Positions 17,401 through 24,444 of a stretch of DNA of 64,000 nucleotides are shown here, piece by piece. Position 1 is the stretch's first letter. The number at the start of each line of letters is the position of its first letter. Source of the DNA: Chryseobacterium gwangjuense. GTDB taxonomy: Bacteria > Bacteroidota > Bacteroidia > Flavobacteriales > Weeksellaceae. Both the position numbers and the translations under genes were made by a program. The notes beneath the pieces were generated by a model, which worked only from the letters and a program-made list of their open reading frames with translations, did not search any database and had not been told where the DNA came from. The DNA lies in assembly GCF_021311115.1 (NCBI RefSeq), contig NZ_JAJTNP010000003.1:401483-465482 (forward strand), read 5' to 3'.

Positions 17401-17917
17401 TCTTAATGATTTTGGTTTAAAAAAAGCAGGAAATTTAATAAAAGGCATGCATAACTACAGTAATGGATTACTGGGAGTTTTTTCTCAGTCACCGTTATTG
17501 GTTCACTCGAAGCTGGGGTTATACTTAGGTAAAAGTAGCATAAATCGAAATAATTCTAATATTTATAATTTTGATAATAAAAGAGGTGACATTTGGATTA
17601 TGGAATTAAATGATCGATATAGTTTTAACAGGCAAAAAAAAGCATGGGTTTTAATGGTGTTTGTTTCTCCTGTTGAATTGAGTGAAATTGATAAAAAAGA
17701 ACTACTAAAGCATCACGATGACTTGGATTATATAAGAGGTATTAATGAAGGTTGGAGCTTATTAATAACATCTAAGAATAAAGATGGTGTTGTTATAATT
17801 GCTGGTAAAGCAACTCGTGAACAATTAGTAAATAAAATTTCTAATAATTTCTGGGAAGAGTATAGGGATTATGAATTTAAATTTACTGATGGAACGATAA
17901 TGTCAAATGAAAATTAG
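14492..17917 (+). CDS. HD-domain plus Hsp90-like (GHKL) ATPase protein, 1141 aa
   Basis: A large two-domain protein. The N-terminus is an HD-type metal phosphohydrolase: IHDEKHSEKV (His52, His56), then FLLHSSAFLHDCAM with His90-Asp91. Around 420-520 is a GHKL/Hsp90 ATP-binding fold with the N-box ELYQNSLDAC (Glu423, Asn427), G1 box DNGIGM (467-472) and G2 box QFGIGILS (511-514). The roughly 600-residue remainder is unassigned. Hsp90-like ATPases can act as clamps or sensors; HD domains cleave nucleotides. Its island position and the divergent RES and HEPN-like genes suggest a defence or abortive-infection sensor. The stop codon falls inside the degenerate att-adjacent repeat. Confidence 0.8.
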   Translation: MRVLEELKKRSQLEKDSVKIDLKLYNLIDDIEKEARNHLKRVITVLQEFDIHDEKHSEKVIKNIEDLLGNTVNELSSYELFLLHSSAFLHDCAMAPSEYEINVMKLTEGNENFYSERNSIKHDLKAPLKHTEALNIINSNKEFLYKDFGFPSKWIFCSSTEKDFTNYLADLLVDYQNFRNGFAKELKGVNDIEDFKSINEFIRIDYIRATHHIRIETYVKNLETKFGNAFEQPSWGKKLANDLAKICRSHGENIEYTEQLSVNSQYYGSSSANLQMVAMMLRLGDIIHYSFDRAPLNILSAKIFKSEYSFQEWAVKNSGANYSIENGLISYRAYCESPETYFKLHQYIDWIEVEIQNYFKFQRKWNVEYIKNLNDKVERINVSNDESQFSPKRGLGFSLNQKKILELLKGVGLYKDEFACLRELYQNSLDACRCMVSKKRKVNIQTKGQIEFGIEENEVGRYIYALDNGIGMNKDIIEKYLLNIGNSYYNSSDFYKEQSKWDGGFTPTSQFGIGILSCFMIGTKIEIVTRSEGGDYVSCIITGVHDNFYYKPAVMSDKERIVNTGTLIKVYLNDKISQNLENCKLDKTGLLLLGIQKKYAKFKDMSEIWQKHIYQFINNFISIVPDDIEILVKFNDGQGLPIFSKPLNVLENKEVLEIDIIEDAEPLNDILLWNHNRADDAPTITQIHEEISTYPIKIVKNDISFTTLISLPNKNLDFSFKKVNAGRFFLKSNDGLSIDGISIDDRHLSQSKHYFTHHLIHYDGHLDFYGELRPIISVDRKSIISYPKECEKQAKQISIDYIKRIIEIAREHIKTHNILDDSTEFNLVWDYVLDKINFADVLFINELSETEYGDVQSKELSDIVGKNISIKEFIRAKKISIHNFDFKEKTQLTQKLILSKLISAESINIIDGIVEINMQKFNKNHISNNGYGDLDREQLLFKANEWGVFDKDFDLITGLYPLIPERLFNNLNDFGLKKAGNLIKGMHNYSNGLLGVFSQSPLLVHSKLGLYLGKSSINRNNSNIYNFDNKRGDIWIMELNDRYSFNRQKKAWVLMVFVSPVELSEIDKKELLKHHDDLDYIRGINEGWSLLITSKNKDGVVIIAGKATREQLVNKISNNFWEEYRDYEFKFTDGTIMSNEN

Positions 17918-17993
17918 CCACTCTTTTGACCATTCTAGGAATGAGAAACCTCTGAAATCATCTGATTTCAGAAGTTTTTTGCACCAAGGAACG
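17916..17993 (+). repeat. Degenerate att-end sequence inside the island
   Basis: This stretch copies the right island end (21941-22019) in the same order: paired CCACC-like motifs, a hairpin with stem CTGAAATCA/TGATTTCAG, a T run, and GCACCAAGGAACG in place of GTACCCAGGACCG (10 of 13 bases). It is best read as the fossil right end of a first element or the left end of a second, marking tandem integration. Confidence 0.75.
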
Positions 17994-18029
17994 GGGTTTT
18001 TATGTATTTGAAATAACCACTTACACGAT

Positions 18030-18201
18030 TTTACTTGGACGGCTTCTGATTCTGGAACTGAAATAATAAAGCTACTGTCATCAGGAATGGAAGTCTTACT
18101 GTCACTCACATTTAAAATTTGCAGGAAATCCTGGGAATCTTATTCTGAAAATTAATAATACCTCGGTTGGAACAATACCTTTCAATTCCCGAGTTGTGAC
18201 T
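18030..18201 (+). pseudogene. Fragment of a type IX-secreted protein gene
   Basis: The DNA is clearly homologous to the middle of the gene at 10980-11738, sharing GGACGGCTTC, AGTCTTACTGTCAC, CAGGAAATCC and TTGGAACAATACCTTT in the same order. About 60 bp are missing, frameshifts and stops are present, and both ends of the gene are lost. It lies just after the internal att-like copy and before the second copy of the 75-bp repeat. The order secreted-protein gene, repeat, cargo is thus the same as in block 1, which supports duplication of the element backbone. Confidence 0.8.
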
Positions 18202-18242
18202 TCAAATAGAGCTCCTAATTTAGGAGCTTTTGTATTATATAA

Positions 18243-18317
18243 ATTTTTCAGTCATCACTTCCTCAGACTTTTCGTTTCTTCGAAACGCTTGTCATTCGTT
18301 GCTTCTTGGTTCAAAAT
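18243..18317 (+). repeat. About 75-bp direct repeat before cargo block 2
   Basis: Second copy of the repeat at 12642-12716, with a perfect small hairpin CGTTTC-TTC-GAAACG. Together the two copies bracket the RES/HEPN-like/HD-Hsp90 block and the internal att remnant. Confidence 0.75.
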
Positions 18318-18376
18318 TTCCAGAATTTAAACATTGACAATCTTCTATTTGACATTTCTCATTATAGATGTGTTTT

Positions 18377-18457
18377 TTTTGTATGGTTTTAAAAGTGTAA
18401 ATAAAATTACCATACAAAATGTTTGCAAAATACTATTATATTGTTATTTTTGTATGG
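18377..18457. promoter_or_regulatory. Three TTTGTATGGT operator-like boxes upstream of the AAA ATPase gene
   Basis: TTTTGTATGGT at 18377-18387 and its exact reverse complement ACCATACAAAA at 18409-18419 form an 11-bp inverted repeat. A third direct copy (TTTTTGTATGGT) at 18447-18458 overlaps the predicted -7 box. Such spacing suggests a repressor that loops or covers the promoter. The AAA protein itself ends in a helix-turn-helix-like segment and is a candidate autoregulator; this is inference. Confidence 0.55.
18423..18452 (+). promoter_or_regulatory. Promoter of the AAA ATPase / protease operon
   Basis: TTG at 18423-18425 and TATTTTTG at 18445-18452 are separated by 19 nt, the ideal flavobacterial -33/-7 arrangement. 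The ATG used for the ATPase lies 21 nt downstream, which argues against the in-frame TTG at 18423 being the start codon. Confidence 0.6.
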
Positions 18458-18473
18458 TATATTTTATAATACA

Positions 18474-19607
18474 ATGAATAAAGAACTAAACAAAATTGAT
18501 AATATATCTAAATATTTAATAGATCTTGTAACTGCAGGGATTATTGGTGATACTAGAAAAGTTGAAGTGATTTCTCTTAGTTTAGCAAGATCTATTAGAA
18601 AATCGGATCCCGATGTTTCGTCTTCAATACAAAACATACTTGCTTTAAATTCTTCCGCAGGAAGCAGTGCAGTAAGAAGTAATGGTAATATACCTATTCC
18701 TACTGATAATGATACACATTTAGAAATGGCTCGCATTATAAAACCCCATTCTGATGGAGGAGTGCTTCCTGTTTTTAATGAGAGAATAAATATGTGGATT
18801 AATGATATTTTGGAAGAAAGAAACAACTTGAATACATTGTTAGCTTTTGATATAAGTCCTTCTACTAATTTATTGTTAATAGGTCAACCTGGGACAGGTA
18901 AGACAATGCTTGCTCATTATATTGCATCTAAGCTTAATAAAAATTTAGTTATAATGGATCTTTCATCAAGTATTTCTAATTTAATGGGAAAAACAGGCCA
19001 TAACATAAAAAAGGTTCTTAATTATGCAAAAGATACAGGAGCTGTATTACTATTAGATGAGTTTGATGCAATTGCTAAGAAAAGAGATGATCAAACAGAC
19101 CTTGGTGAAATAAAAAGAGTTGTAAACGTCCTTTTAATGGAGTTGGAGGATTGGCCGATTTCTTCAATGTTAATTGCAACAAGTAATCACCCTGAATTGC
19201 TTGATAGGGCTATATGGAGAAGATTTGATCATGTAATAGAAGTTCCCTTGCCATCAACGGAGGAAGTGATCAAAATATTAAATCAAAACCTCCTTCAATT
19301 TTTAAATGATGATTTAAATAATATGTCCATTTTGCAGTTGCTTGCGGGACTGCTCGATGGTAGAAGCGCGGCTGATATATGTAAGTTTACAAATAATGTT
19401 AAACGTCGTATTGCTTTAAAAGACGAAGATTTGATTATAGCATCACTTAATGAACTTGAGTCACATTCAACAGATAAAAAAGTTCGAGGGAAATTTTGCA
19501 TTCTTGCTAAAGAAATGTTAGGAAAAAAAATCACTGTAAGAAAGCTTTCAGAAATGACCGGCCTAAGCACGGCGGGTGTACAGCATCATATCTCTAAAAT
19601 AAAATAA
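18474..19607 (+). CDS. ietA: AAA+ ATPase, IetA-like defence component
   Basis: A 377-residue AAA+ protein with Walker A GQPGTGKT (137-144), Walker B VLLLDEFD (191-198), sensor-1 region LIATSNHP and arginine finger RRFD near 249-251. A winged or simple HTH-like segment closes the protein (KLSEMTGLSTAGVQHHISKI). It precedes the subtilisin-like protease gene by 6 nt, so the two form one operon. AAA ATPase plus S8 protease pairs are known from the IetAS anti-phage system, where the ATPase probably feeds or gates the protease. The pair assignment rests on gene order and domains; the C-terminal HTH may be a local variation. Confidence 0.75.
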   Translation: MNKELNKIDNISKYLIDLVTAGIIGDTRKVEVISLSLARSIRKSDPDVSSSIQNILALNSSAGSSAVRSNGNIPIPTDNDTHLEMARIIKPHSDGGVLPVFNERINMWINDILEERNNLNTLLAFDISPSTNLLLIGQPGTGKTMLAHYIASKLNKNLVIMDLSSSISNLMGKTGHNIKKVLNYAKDTGAVLLLDEFDAIAKKRDDQTDLGEIKRVVNVLLMELEDWPISSMLIATSNHPELLDRAIWRRFDHVIEVPLPSTEEVIKILNQNLLQFLNDDLNNMSILQLLAGLLDGRSAADICKFTNNVKRRIALKDEDLIIASLNELESHSTDKKVRGKFCILAKEMLGKKITVRKLSEMTGLSTAGVQHHISKIK

Positions 19608-19613
19608 TTTAAT

Positions 19614-21902
19614 ATGAATAATAACCGAAAACCAATATTATACAAAGGAGAAGTTTATAGCAAACCTGTTTCGAAAAATGGTGGAGGGGGCCCTCTTAAA
19701 CTTCCTATTTCTTATGAGGAAGCAAAGTATAGAATTAAGGATGATATCGATAAGGTTCATGATACAATTCGGAGTCTACCAGAAACATCAAAGCTGCCTA
19801 ATGAAGTTGTTGTTTGCATAAGAATGCATCCCGACTTTTCTGCAAAGAGCTATTACCCAGATTCTCTTTTTGATGGAAATAATGAGAAATTTGGATTACA
19901 AGAGGTTGGTTCAAGAATCTGGAGGACGGAAGATAATGAAGATCAAAATCAATTTGAGGAATCAGGAAAACTTTTTTTTGTAAGAGGGACAGAGCAGGCA
20001 TTGGACAAATTAAAGAATCATTTAGACAGACCACCATTCAGACTGACAAAAAAATTTACTGAAGATGTAAGGAAAATTATAAGTATTGATTTGCTATCTG
20101 AAGAAGAGCAAATATTGGGAATACCTGATGATTGGGAGAGAGGGTGTTTAGAAGCTGTACTTCATCCTTTTGAGATAGATCATGAAATAGCTTTTGATCA
20201 TTTCATGAGTGTTCTGAATTCCTCTGGTGTAGATGTTGAAAGTATAAAATATAAACAATATGATGAAGGAGTGACGTTTATTAGTCTTTATGGTGATCGA
20301 GAAGTTGTGAGGGCTTTATCCGGATATAATCCATTAAGAACATTACATCCTTTAGAAGCAAGAGATTTTAGTTCTATCGAAAGGGGAACTCCTATGTATG
20401 GAGCTCCAATCCCTCCACAATTTACAGGAAAATCCTCAATTGTTGTTGGTGTTATAGATGGAGGTTATATTCCAGGAAATCCAGCATTAGATCCGTATGT
20501 AGAATCTGAAGATTCAGTTCCGGGTACGGCAGTAGAATACTACCAGCAACATGGTACTCAAGTGACTAGTGCAGTTTTATACGGTGCATTAAATAAATAT
20601 AAAAATACCGATACTTTACCAGAGCCTAAGGTAAGTGTAAAGAATTTTAGAGTGTTGTCTTCTGATGCTTCTGATCCTGACCTTTACGAAGTAATTGATG
20701 CTATAGAAAAAATTGTTCCTGAAAATGACAATATTAAGATATATAATCTAAGTATGGGACCTGCGGGACCTATATTAGATGATCACATAAGCCGATTTAC
20801 ATTTGCTTGCGATTTACTTATTCAAAAATATAGTGTTCTATTTTGTACGGCAGTAGGAAATGATGGTCATATAGTTGGTTATAACAGAATACAAGCTCCT
20901 GCTGATATGGTTAACGGTCTTGCTGTTGGTGCTTATTCAAAAATTGATACTGAGATTGCTAGAGCCCCATACAGTTGTGTTGGTCCAGGAAGAGAAGGAA
21001 ATAAATTAAAGCCTGATTTATCAGCATTCGGTGGATGCTCTCAAAACCCAATACAATTAATGGGTGAAAATCAAGATTTAAGAATTTTAACAGCTGGAAC
21101 GAGCTTTTCAAGTCCTTTAGTTTCTGCTGCAAGCGCTCATTTGGTAGGTTATAGCAATGATACTATCAATAGTTTCGTTGCAAGAGTGTTACTCATACAT
21201 GGTGTATCTGAGGCTACTGATAGTCATAGCTTTGAATTAGGGCACGGAATACTACCGGATGATATTCAACAGCTTGTCACGTGTCCTGAATCTTCTTATA
21301 CAATTATATATAGTGGAGAAGTAGAGCCTGGTAAATTTATAGAATTACCTATCCCTTGGACTGAAGAGATAGATAAAGGTAAAGTGAATTTTCGATGGAC
21401 GGTTTCAACTCAAACCAATGTAGATCCACAGAGCCCAGATGATTACTCTACATCTTCTGTAGTGACTTCTTTTTATCCCCATACCTCAAAATTTAAATTT
21501 AAAAATGGTGGATCAACAAAGATTGTTGATGTTATGAAAGATCCAGATAAGGAAACTGAACTTCTATCGATAGGATGGTCTAGGGAATCTCCTTTTCCTG
21601 TAAGTGAATCTGGGCAAACTCCTTATCAGGTAGAAAATGATTTACGAGCTGATTTTAAATGGGATAGTATGGATACTAGAAGAAAAAATAAAAATGCAGA
21701 TAATGTATATAATCCTATGTTTCACTTACATGCTCTGGAGCGTGGAAAAAGATATAAATCTGAGAAAATAAAATATACATTAGTGTTAACTGTAACAACT
21801 CCTAAGTCAGAAGTAGATTTATATAGTAAGGTTAGAGCTAAATATTCAGCATTACTTCCTATTAGTTTAGATCTTGAAAATAGAATCTCTGTAGCGTTGT
21901 AA
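19614..21902 (+). CDS. ietS: Subtilisin-like (S8) serine protease, IetS-like defence component
   Basis: A 762-residue cytosolic protease without a signal peptide. About 270 N-terminal residues form an unassigned regulatory region. The peptidase domain carries the S8 triad Asp282 (VGVIDGG), His313 (QQHGTQVTSA) and Ser497 (GTSFSSP), with oxyanion Asn416 (AVGNDG). The beta-rich C-terminal 200 residues have no assignment. All catalytic residues are intact, so the enzyme should be active. It is the last gene before the right island end. By analogy with IetAS it would be unleashed on infection; substrate and trigger are unknown. Confidence 0.8.
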   Translation: MNNNRKPILYKGEVYSKPVSKNGGGGPLKLPISYEEAKYRIKDDIDKVHDTIRSLPETSKLPNEVVVCIRMHPDFSAKSYYPDSLFDGNNEKFGLQEVGSRIWRTEDNEDQNQFEESGKLFFVRGTEQALDKLKNHLDRPPFRLTKKFTEDVRKIISIDLLSEEEQILGIPDDWERGCLEAVLHPFEIDHEIAFDHFMSVLNSSGVDVESIKYKQYDEGVTFISLYGDREVVRALSGYNPLRTLHPLEARDFSSIERGTPMYGAPIPPQFTGKSSIVVGVIDGGYIPGNPALDPYVESEDSVPGTAVEYYQQHGTQVTSAVLYGALNKYKNTDTLPEPKVSVKNFRVLSSDASDPDLYEVIDAIEKIVPENDNIKIYNLSMGPAGPILDDHISRFTFACDLLIQKYSVLFCTAVGNDGHIVGYNRIQAPADMVNGLAVGAYSKIDTEIARAPYSCVGPGREGNKLKPDLSAFGGCSQNPIQLMGENQDLRILTAGTSFSSPLVSAASAHLVGYSNDTINSFVARVLLIHGVSEATDSHSFELGHGILPDDIQQLVTCPESSYTIIYSGEVEPGKFIELPIPWTEEIDKGKVNFRWTVSTQTNVDPQSPDDYSTSSVVTSFYPHTSKFKFKNGGSTKIVDVMKDPDKETELLSIGWSRESPFPVSESGQTPYQVENDLRADFKWDSMDTRRKNKNADNVYNPMFHLHALERGKRYKSEKIKYTLVLTVTTPKSEVDLYSKVRAKYSALLPISLDLENRISVAL

Positions 21903-21940
21903 TTAATTTGTTAGTGATAATCAATAATAAAAATATTATT

Positions 21941-22019
21941 AGCCACCCTTTTGACCACCCTGAAAATCAAAAACCTCTGAAAATCAATCGATTTCAGAGG
22001 TTTTTTGTACCCAGGACCG
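21941..22019 (+). repeat. Right island end: paired CCACC motifs, terminator and attR core
   Basis: The stretch contains CCACCC-TTTT-GA-CCACCC (21943-21960), a hairpin CCTCTGAAA.../...TTTCAGAGG with T run (21973-22006) and the core GTACCCAGGACCG. The element therefore supplies a replacement terminator directly behind the tRNA-Leu gene it has invaded, so tRNA expression is preserved. Confidence 0.82.
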
Positions 22020-22087
22020 GGATCGAACCGGTACTCCTAAGAACTGGTGTTTGAGACCAGCGCGTCTACCAATTCCGCCACCTGGGC
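22008..22087 (-). tRNA. tRNA-Leu (anticodon CAA)
   Basis: An 80-nt cloverleaf: acceptor GCCCAGG with CCUGGGU (first pair G-U), D arm GGCGGAATTGGTAGACGC, anticodon stem CTGGT/ACCAG with loop CTCAAAC (anticodon CAA), a long class II variable arm and T arm ACCGG-TTCGATC-CCGGT, discriminator A. CCA is not encoded. The 3' end is the integration target of the island, and its last bases are duplicated at 648-660. Confidence 0.97.
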
Positions 22088-22181
22088 TTGATGTTTACTT
22101 CAAACGTTACCGCTTGTTTCAAATTGGTGTGCAAATATATAAACTTTTCTTAATACTCCAAAGTTTTTTTGCATAAAAATT

Positions 22182-22949
22182 TTAGAAATTTATCTCTAAA
22201 CCATCGTAGGCAAGGTGTATTCCGGGTGGAAGTTGCTTGTCTTCAATATCATGCAACCCTAGATGATGACTGATGTGAGTTAAAAATAATTTTTTAGGTT
22301 TTAGTTCATCAAACAGCTTAATGACATCCGGAAGGACAAAATGAGCAGGATGAGGATCAAATTTTCGGATACAGTTTAGTATAAGTACATCAAGATTCTT
22401 CAATTTTTCTTTTTCAGTCTCAGAGATAAAACCGGCATCCGTAATGTAAGCAAGGTTTTTAAACTTATAGCCAAAAACTGTGATTTTATAGTGGATCACT
22501 TCAATCGGAGTGATTTCTATATCTAAAATATGGAAAGGTTTATTTTCAATTTCATGCAGATCAAATGCAGGAGCTCCGGGATATCTTACGTCGGCAAAAG
22601 CATACGGAAAACGGTTTTTTACTTCATTTGCAACTCTTTGATAGCAATAAAGGGGAATATTTTTTCCACTTTTAAAAATTAACGGGCGCATATCATCAAG
22701 ACCAATCACATGATCGTTGTGTTCATGAGTAAGCAGCGTAATATCAACGTGAGTCTCGTGGTTTGAAAGCATTTGTTGCCTGAAATCGGGACCACAATCG
22801 ATCAATATTTTTTTGTTTTCGTCAGTACTGATCATTACAGAAGAACGGAGTCGACTGTCTTTGGGATTTTCTGAAGTACACACTTCGCAAGCGCAGCCAA
22901 TCACGGGTACGCCTTGGGAAGTTCCCGTTCCTAAAAATTTCAACTTCAT
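22182..22949 (-). CDS. MBL-fold metallo-hydrolase (PhnP-like)
   Basis: A 255-residue metallo-beta-lactamase-fold enzyme. It shows the PhnP-type N-terminus GTGTSQGVPVIGCACEVC with an extra Cys-based zinc site, RLRSSVMI, the metal motif LTHEHNDHVIGLDD and a C-terminal FLTHISHHLGLHD. Members hydrolyse cyclic phosphodiesters (PhnP) or related small substrates; no phosphonate genes are nearby, so the physiological substrate is open. It is divergent from the next gene and is the first chromosomal gene right of the tRNA. Confidence 0.85.
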   Translation of the reverse strand: MKLKFLGTGTSQGVPVIGCACEVCTSENPKDSRLRSSVMISTDENKKILIDCGPDFRQQMLSNHETHVDITLLTHEHNDHVIGLDDMRPLIFKSGKNIPLYCYQRVANEVKNRFPYAFADVRYPGAPAFDLHEIENKPFHILDIEITPIEVIHYKITVFGYKFKNLAYITDAGFISETEKEKLKNLDVLILNCIRKFDPHPAHFVLPDVIKLFDELKPKKLFLTHISHHLGLHDIEDKQLPPGIHLAYDGLEINF

Positions 22950-23003
22950 TTTCTTTTGAGGTTGGTTTAATTTTGGTAAATTTACGAAAAATTTAATGTC
23001 CTA

Positions 23004-24431
23004 ATGTATCAGAAACTAACTCCTAAACAAAAAGCATTAACAATTAATCTAGATCCTACTATTTATGGTACTTTCGCGGAAATTGGAGCAGGGCAGGAGA
23101 CTGTTCGACACTTTTTTAGAGCAGGGGGAGCTTCGGGTACAATCGCTAAGGCAATGTCTGCTTACGACAAAGATTTTAGTGATGCGATCTATGGAAAAGA
23201 GGTAAAAAACAGATACGTTACTCAAAACAGGCTTCGAAAAATGCTTCGTTATGAAGTAGCTTTAATTGAAGAGAGAATTTCCAGAGAAAACAATCCAAAC
23301 CGAAAGTTTTTTTCTTACGCCAATACGGTTACTACGATTAACTTTGATAAGACTGTTAAAGGTCATGGTTGGGTAGGAATCCGTTTTCAGGTAAAAGAAA
23401 ATGAAGATTATAACGAAATTGTTATTCACGTAAAATTTAAAGAAAATGATGCTACCTTACAGCAGGAAACTTTAGGGAATCTTGGGGTAAACCTTATTTT
23501 TGGAGCTTTCAATTATTACGATAATCCAAGAACGTTGGTAGAGTCTCTTTATGATGACGTGGCAAAAGATAACCTCGAAATTGATATGATTGATTTCAGC
23601 GGGCCGGCTTTTGCGTATGTTGACAATAGGCTAATGTCATTACAATTGGTGAAAAACGGAATGACGGATGCAGTAATTTTCAATTCACAAGGGAACAATA
23701 TGCTTCCTGCAGATATTTTGTATAAGAAAAATATTTTTGCAGTAAGAGGAAGTTTCAGACCTGTAACAAAAGTGAATATTGACATGCTTCAGAATGGTTT
23801 GGACATGTTCATGAAAGATGCTATCTGTACTCAGGAAGAAACGGAAGTTTTAATAGAAATTACCATTTCAAATCTTCGTGCAGACGGAGATATTGATGAA
23901 AGAGATTTTCTCGACAGGGTAGATGTCCTTGGGAAATTAGGGTATACAGTAATCGTGTCAAATTTCTCAGAATATTATCGTTTGATCGATTATTTTTCTT
24001 CTTACACAAGCGAAAATGTTGGAGTTGCAATGGGAGTTAATAACCTATTGATGGTGTTTGATGAAAAATATTACACAGATATGTCAGGAGGAATTCTTGA
24101 AGCTTTTGGTAAATTCTTCAGAAACGGAATGAGAGTGTATCTGTATCCTTATAAAGACCCGGAAACACATGAACTTTTAGACTCTGAAACCCTTAAAGTG
24201 GAAGAAAATCTGAAAGAATTGTATAAATACTTCAAACTCAACGAACGTATTGTAGATATTACAAACTATAATCCTGAGTTTTTGGAAATTTATTCAAGAG
24301 ATATTTTGAAAAAAATTGGATGCAATATGAAAGGTTGGGAAACACAGGTTCCTGATGGTGTTGCAGAAATGATTAAAGAACGAGGAATGTTTGGGTTTAA
24401 AGAAGATTTTTCGTTAAAACAATTCTCTTAA
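23004..24431 (+). CDS. Conserved protein of unknown function, 475 aa
   Basis: A soluble protein with a characteristic N-terminus (LDPTIYGTFAEIGAGQETVRHFFRAGG, shown here as adjoining short motifs TIYGTFAEIGAG and QETVRHFFRAGG), no signal peptide and no transmembrane segment. Relatives are widespread in Bacteroidota and are sometimes labelled TonB-dependent receptor or nucleotide adenylyltransferase, but nothing here supports a receptor: there is no barrel, plug or export signal. It lies 13 nt upstream of the fRMsr-like gene and is probably cotranscribed. A TAATTTTG -7 box is at 22968-22975. Confidence 0.8.
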   Translation: MYQKLTPKQKALTINLDPTIYGTFAEIGAGQETVRHFFRAGGASGTIAKAMSAYDKDFSDAIYGKEVKNRYVTQNRLRKMLRYEVALIEERISRENNPNRKFFSYANTVTTINFDKTVKGHGWVGIRFQVKENEDYNEIVIHVKFKENDATLQQETLGNLGVNLIFGAFNYYDNPRTLVESLYDDVAKDNLEIDMIDFSGPAFAYVDNRLMSLQLVKNGMTDAVIFNSQGNNMLPADILYKKNIFAVRGSFRPVTKVNIDMLQNGLDMFMKDAICTQEETEVLIEITISNLRADGDIDERDFLDRVDVLGKLGYTVIVSNFSEYYRLIDYFSSYTSENVGVAMGVNNLLMVFDEKYYTDMSGGILEAFGKFFRNGMRVYLYPYKDPETHELLDSETLKVEENLKELYKYFKLNERIVDITNYNPEFLEIYSRDILKKIGCNMKGWETQVPDGVAEMIKERGMFGFKEDFSLKQFS

Positions 24432-24444
24432 AACAATATATACA

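Larger units (their letters stand above)
648..22019. mobile_element. Integrative and mobilizable element(s) in tRNA-Leu, about 21.4 kb
   Basis: The island is bounded by a 13-bp direct repeat (GTACCCAGGACCG) at 648-660 and 22007-22019; the right copy is the 3' end of the tRNA-Leu gene. Just inside the left end is a tyrosine integrase, followed by excisionase-like, replication, primase and mobilization genes. No type IV secretion genes for a mating pore are present, so it should be mobilizable rather than self-conjugative. A degenerate third att-like copy at 17916-17993 and a duplicated internal layout suggest two related elements in tandem. The boundaries rest on the repeat and the tRNA end; excision has not been shown. 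Confidence 0.9.

Noticed and set aside
18423..18473. TTG start of the AAA ATPase at 18423
   Set aside because: The TTG serves as the -33 element of a consensus promoter, so it lies upstream of the predicted transcript. The ATG at 18474 is preferred.
23004..24431. TonB-dependent receptor for the 475-residue protein
   Set aside because: It lacks signal peptide, plug and barrel features; the label is probably a propagated error.
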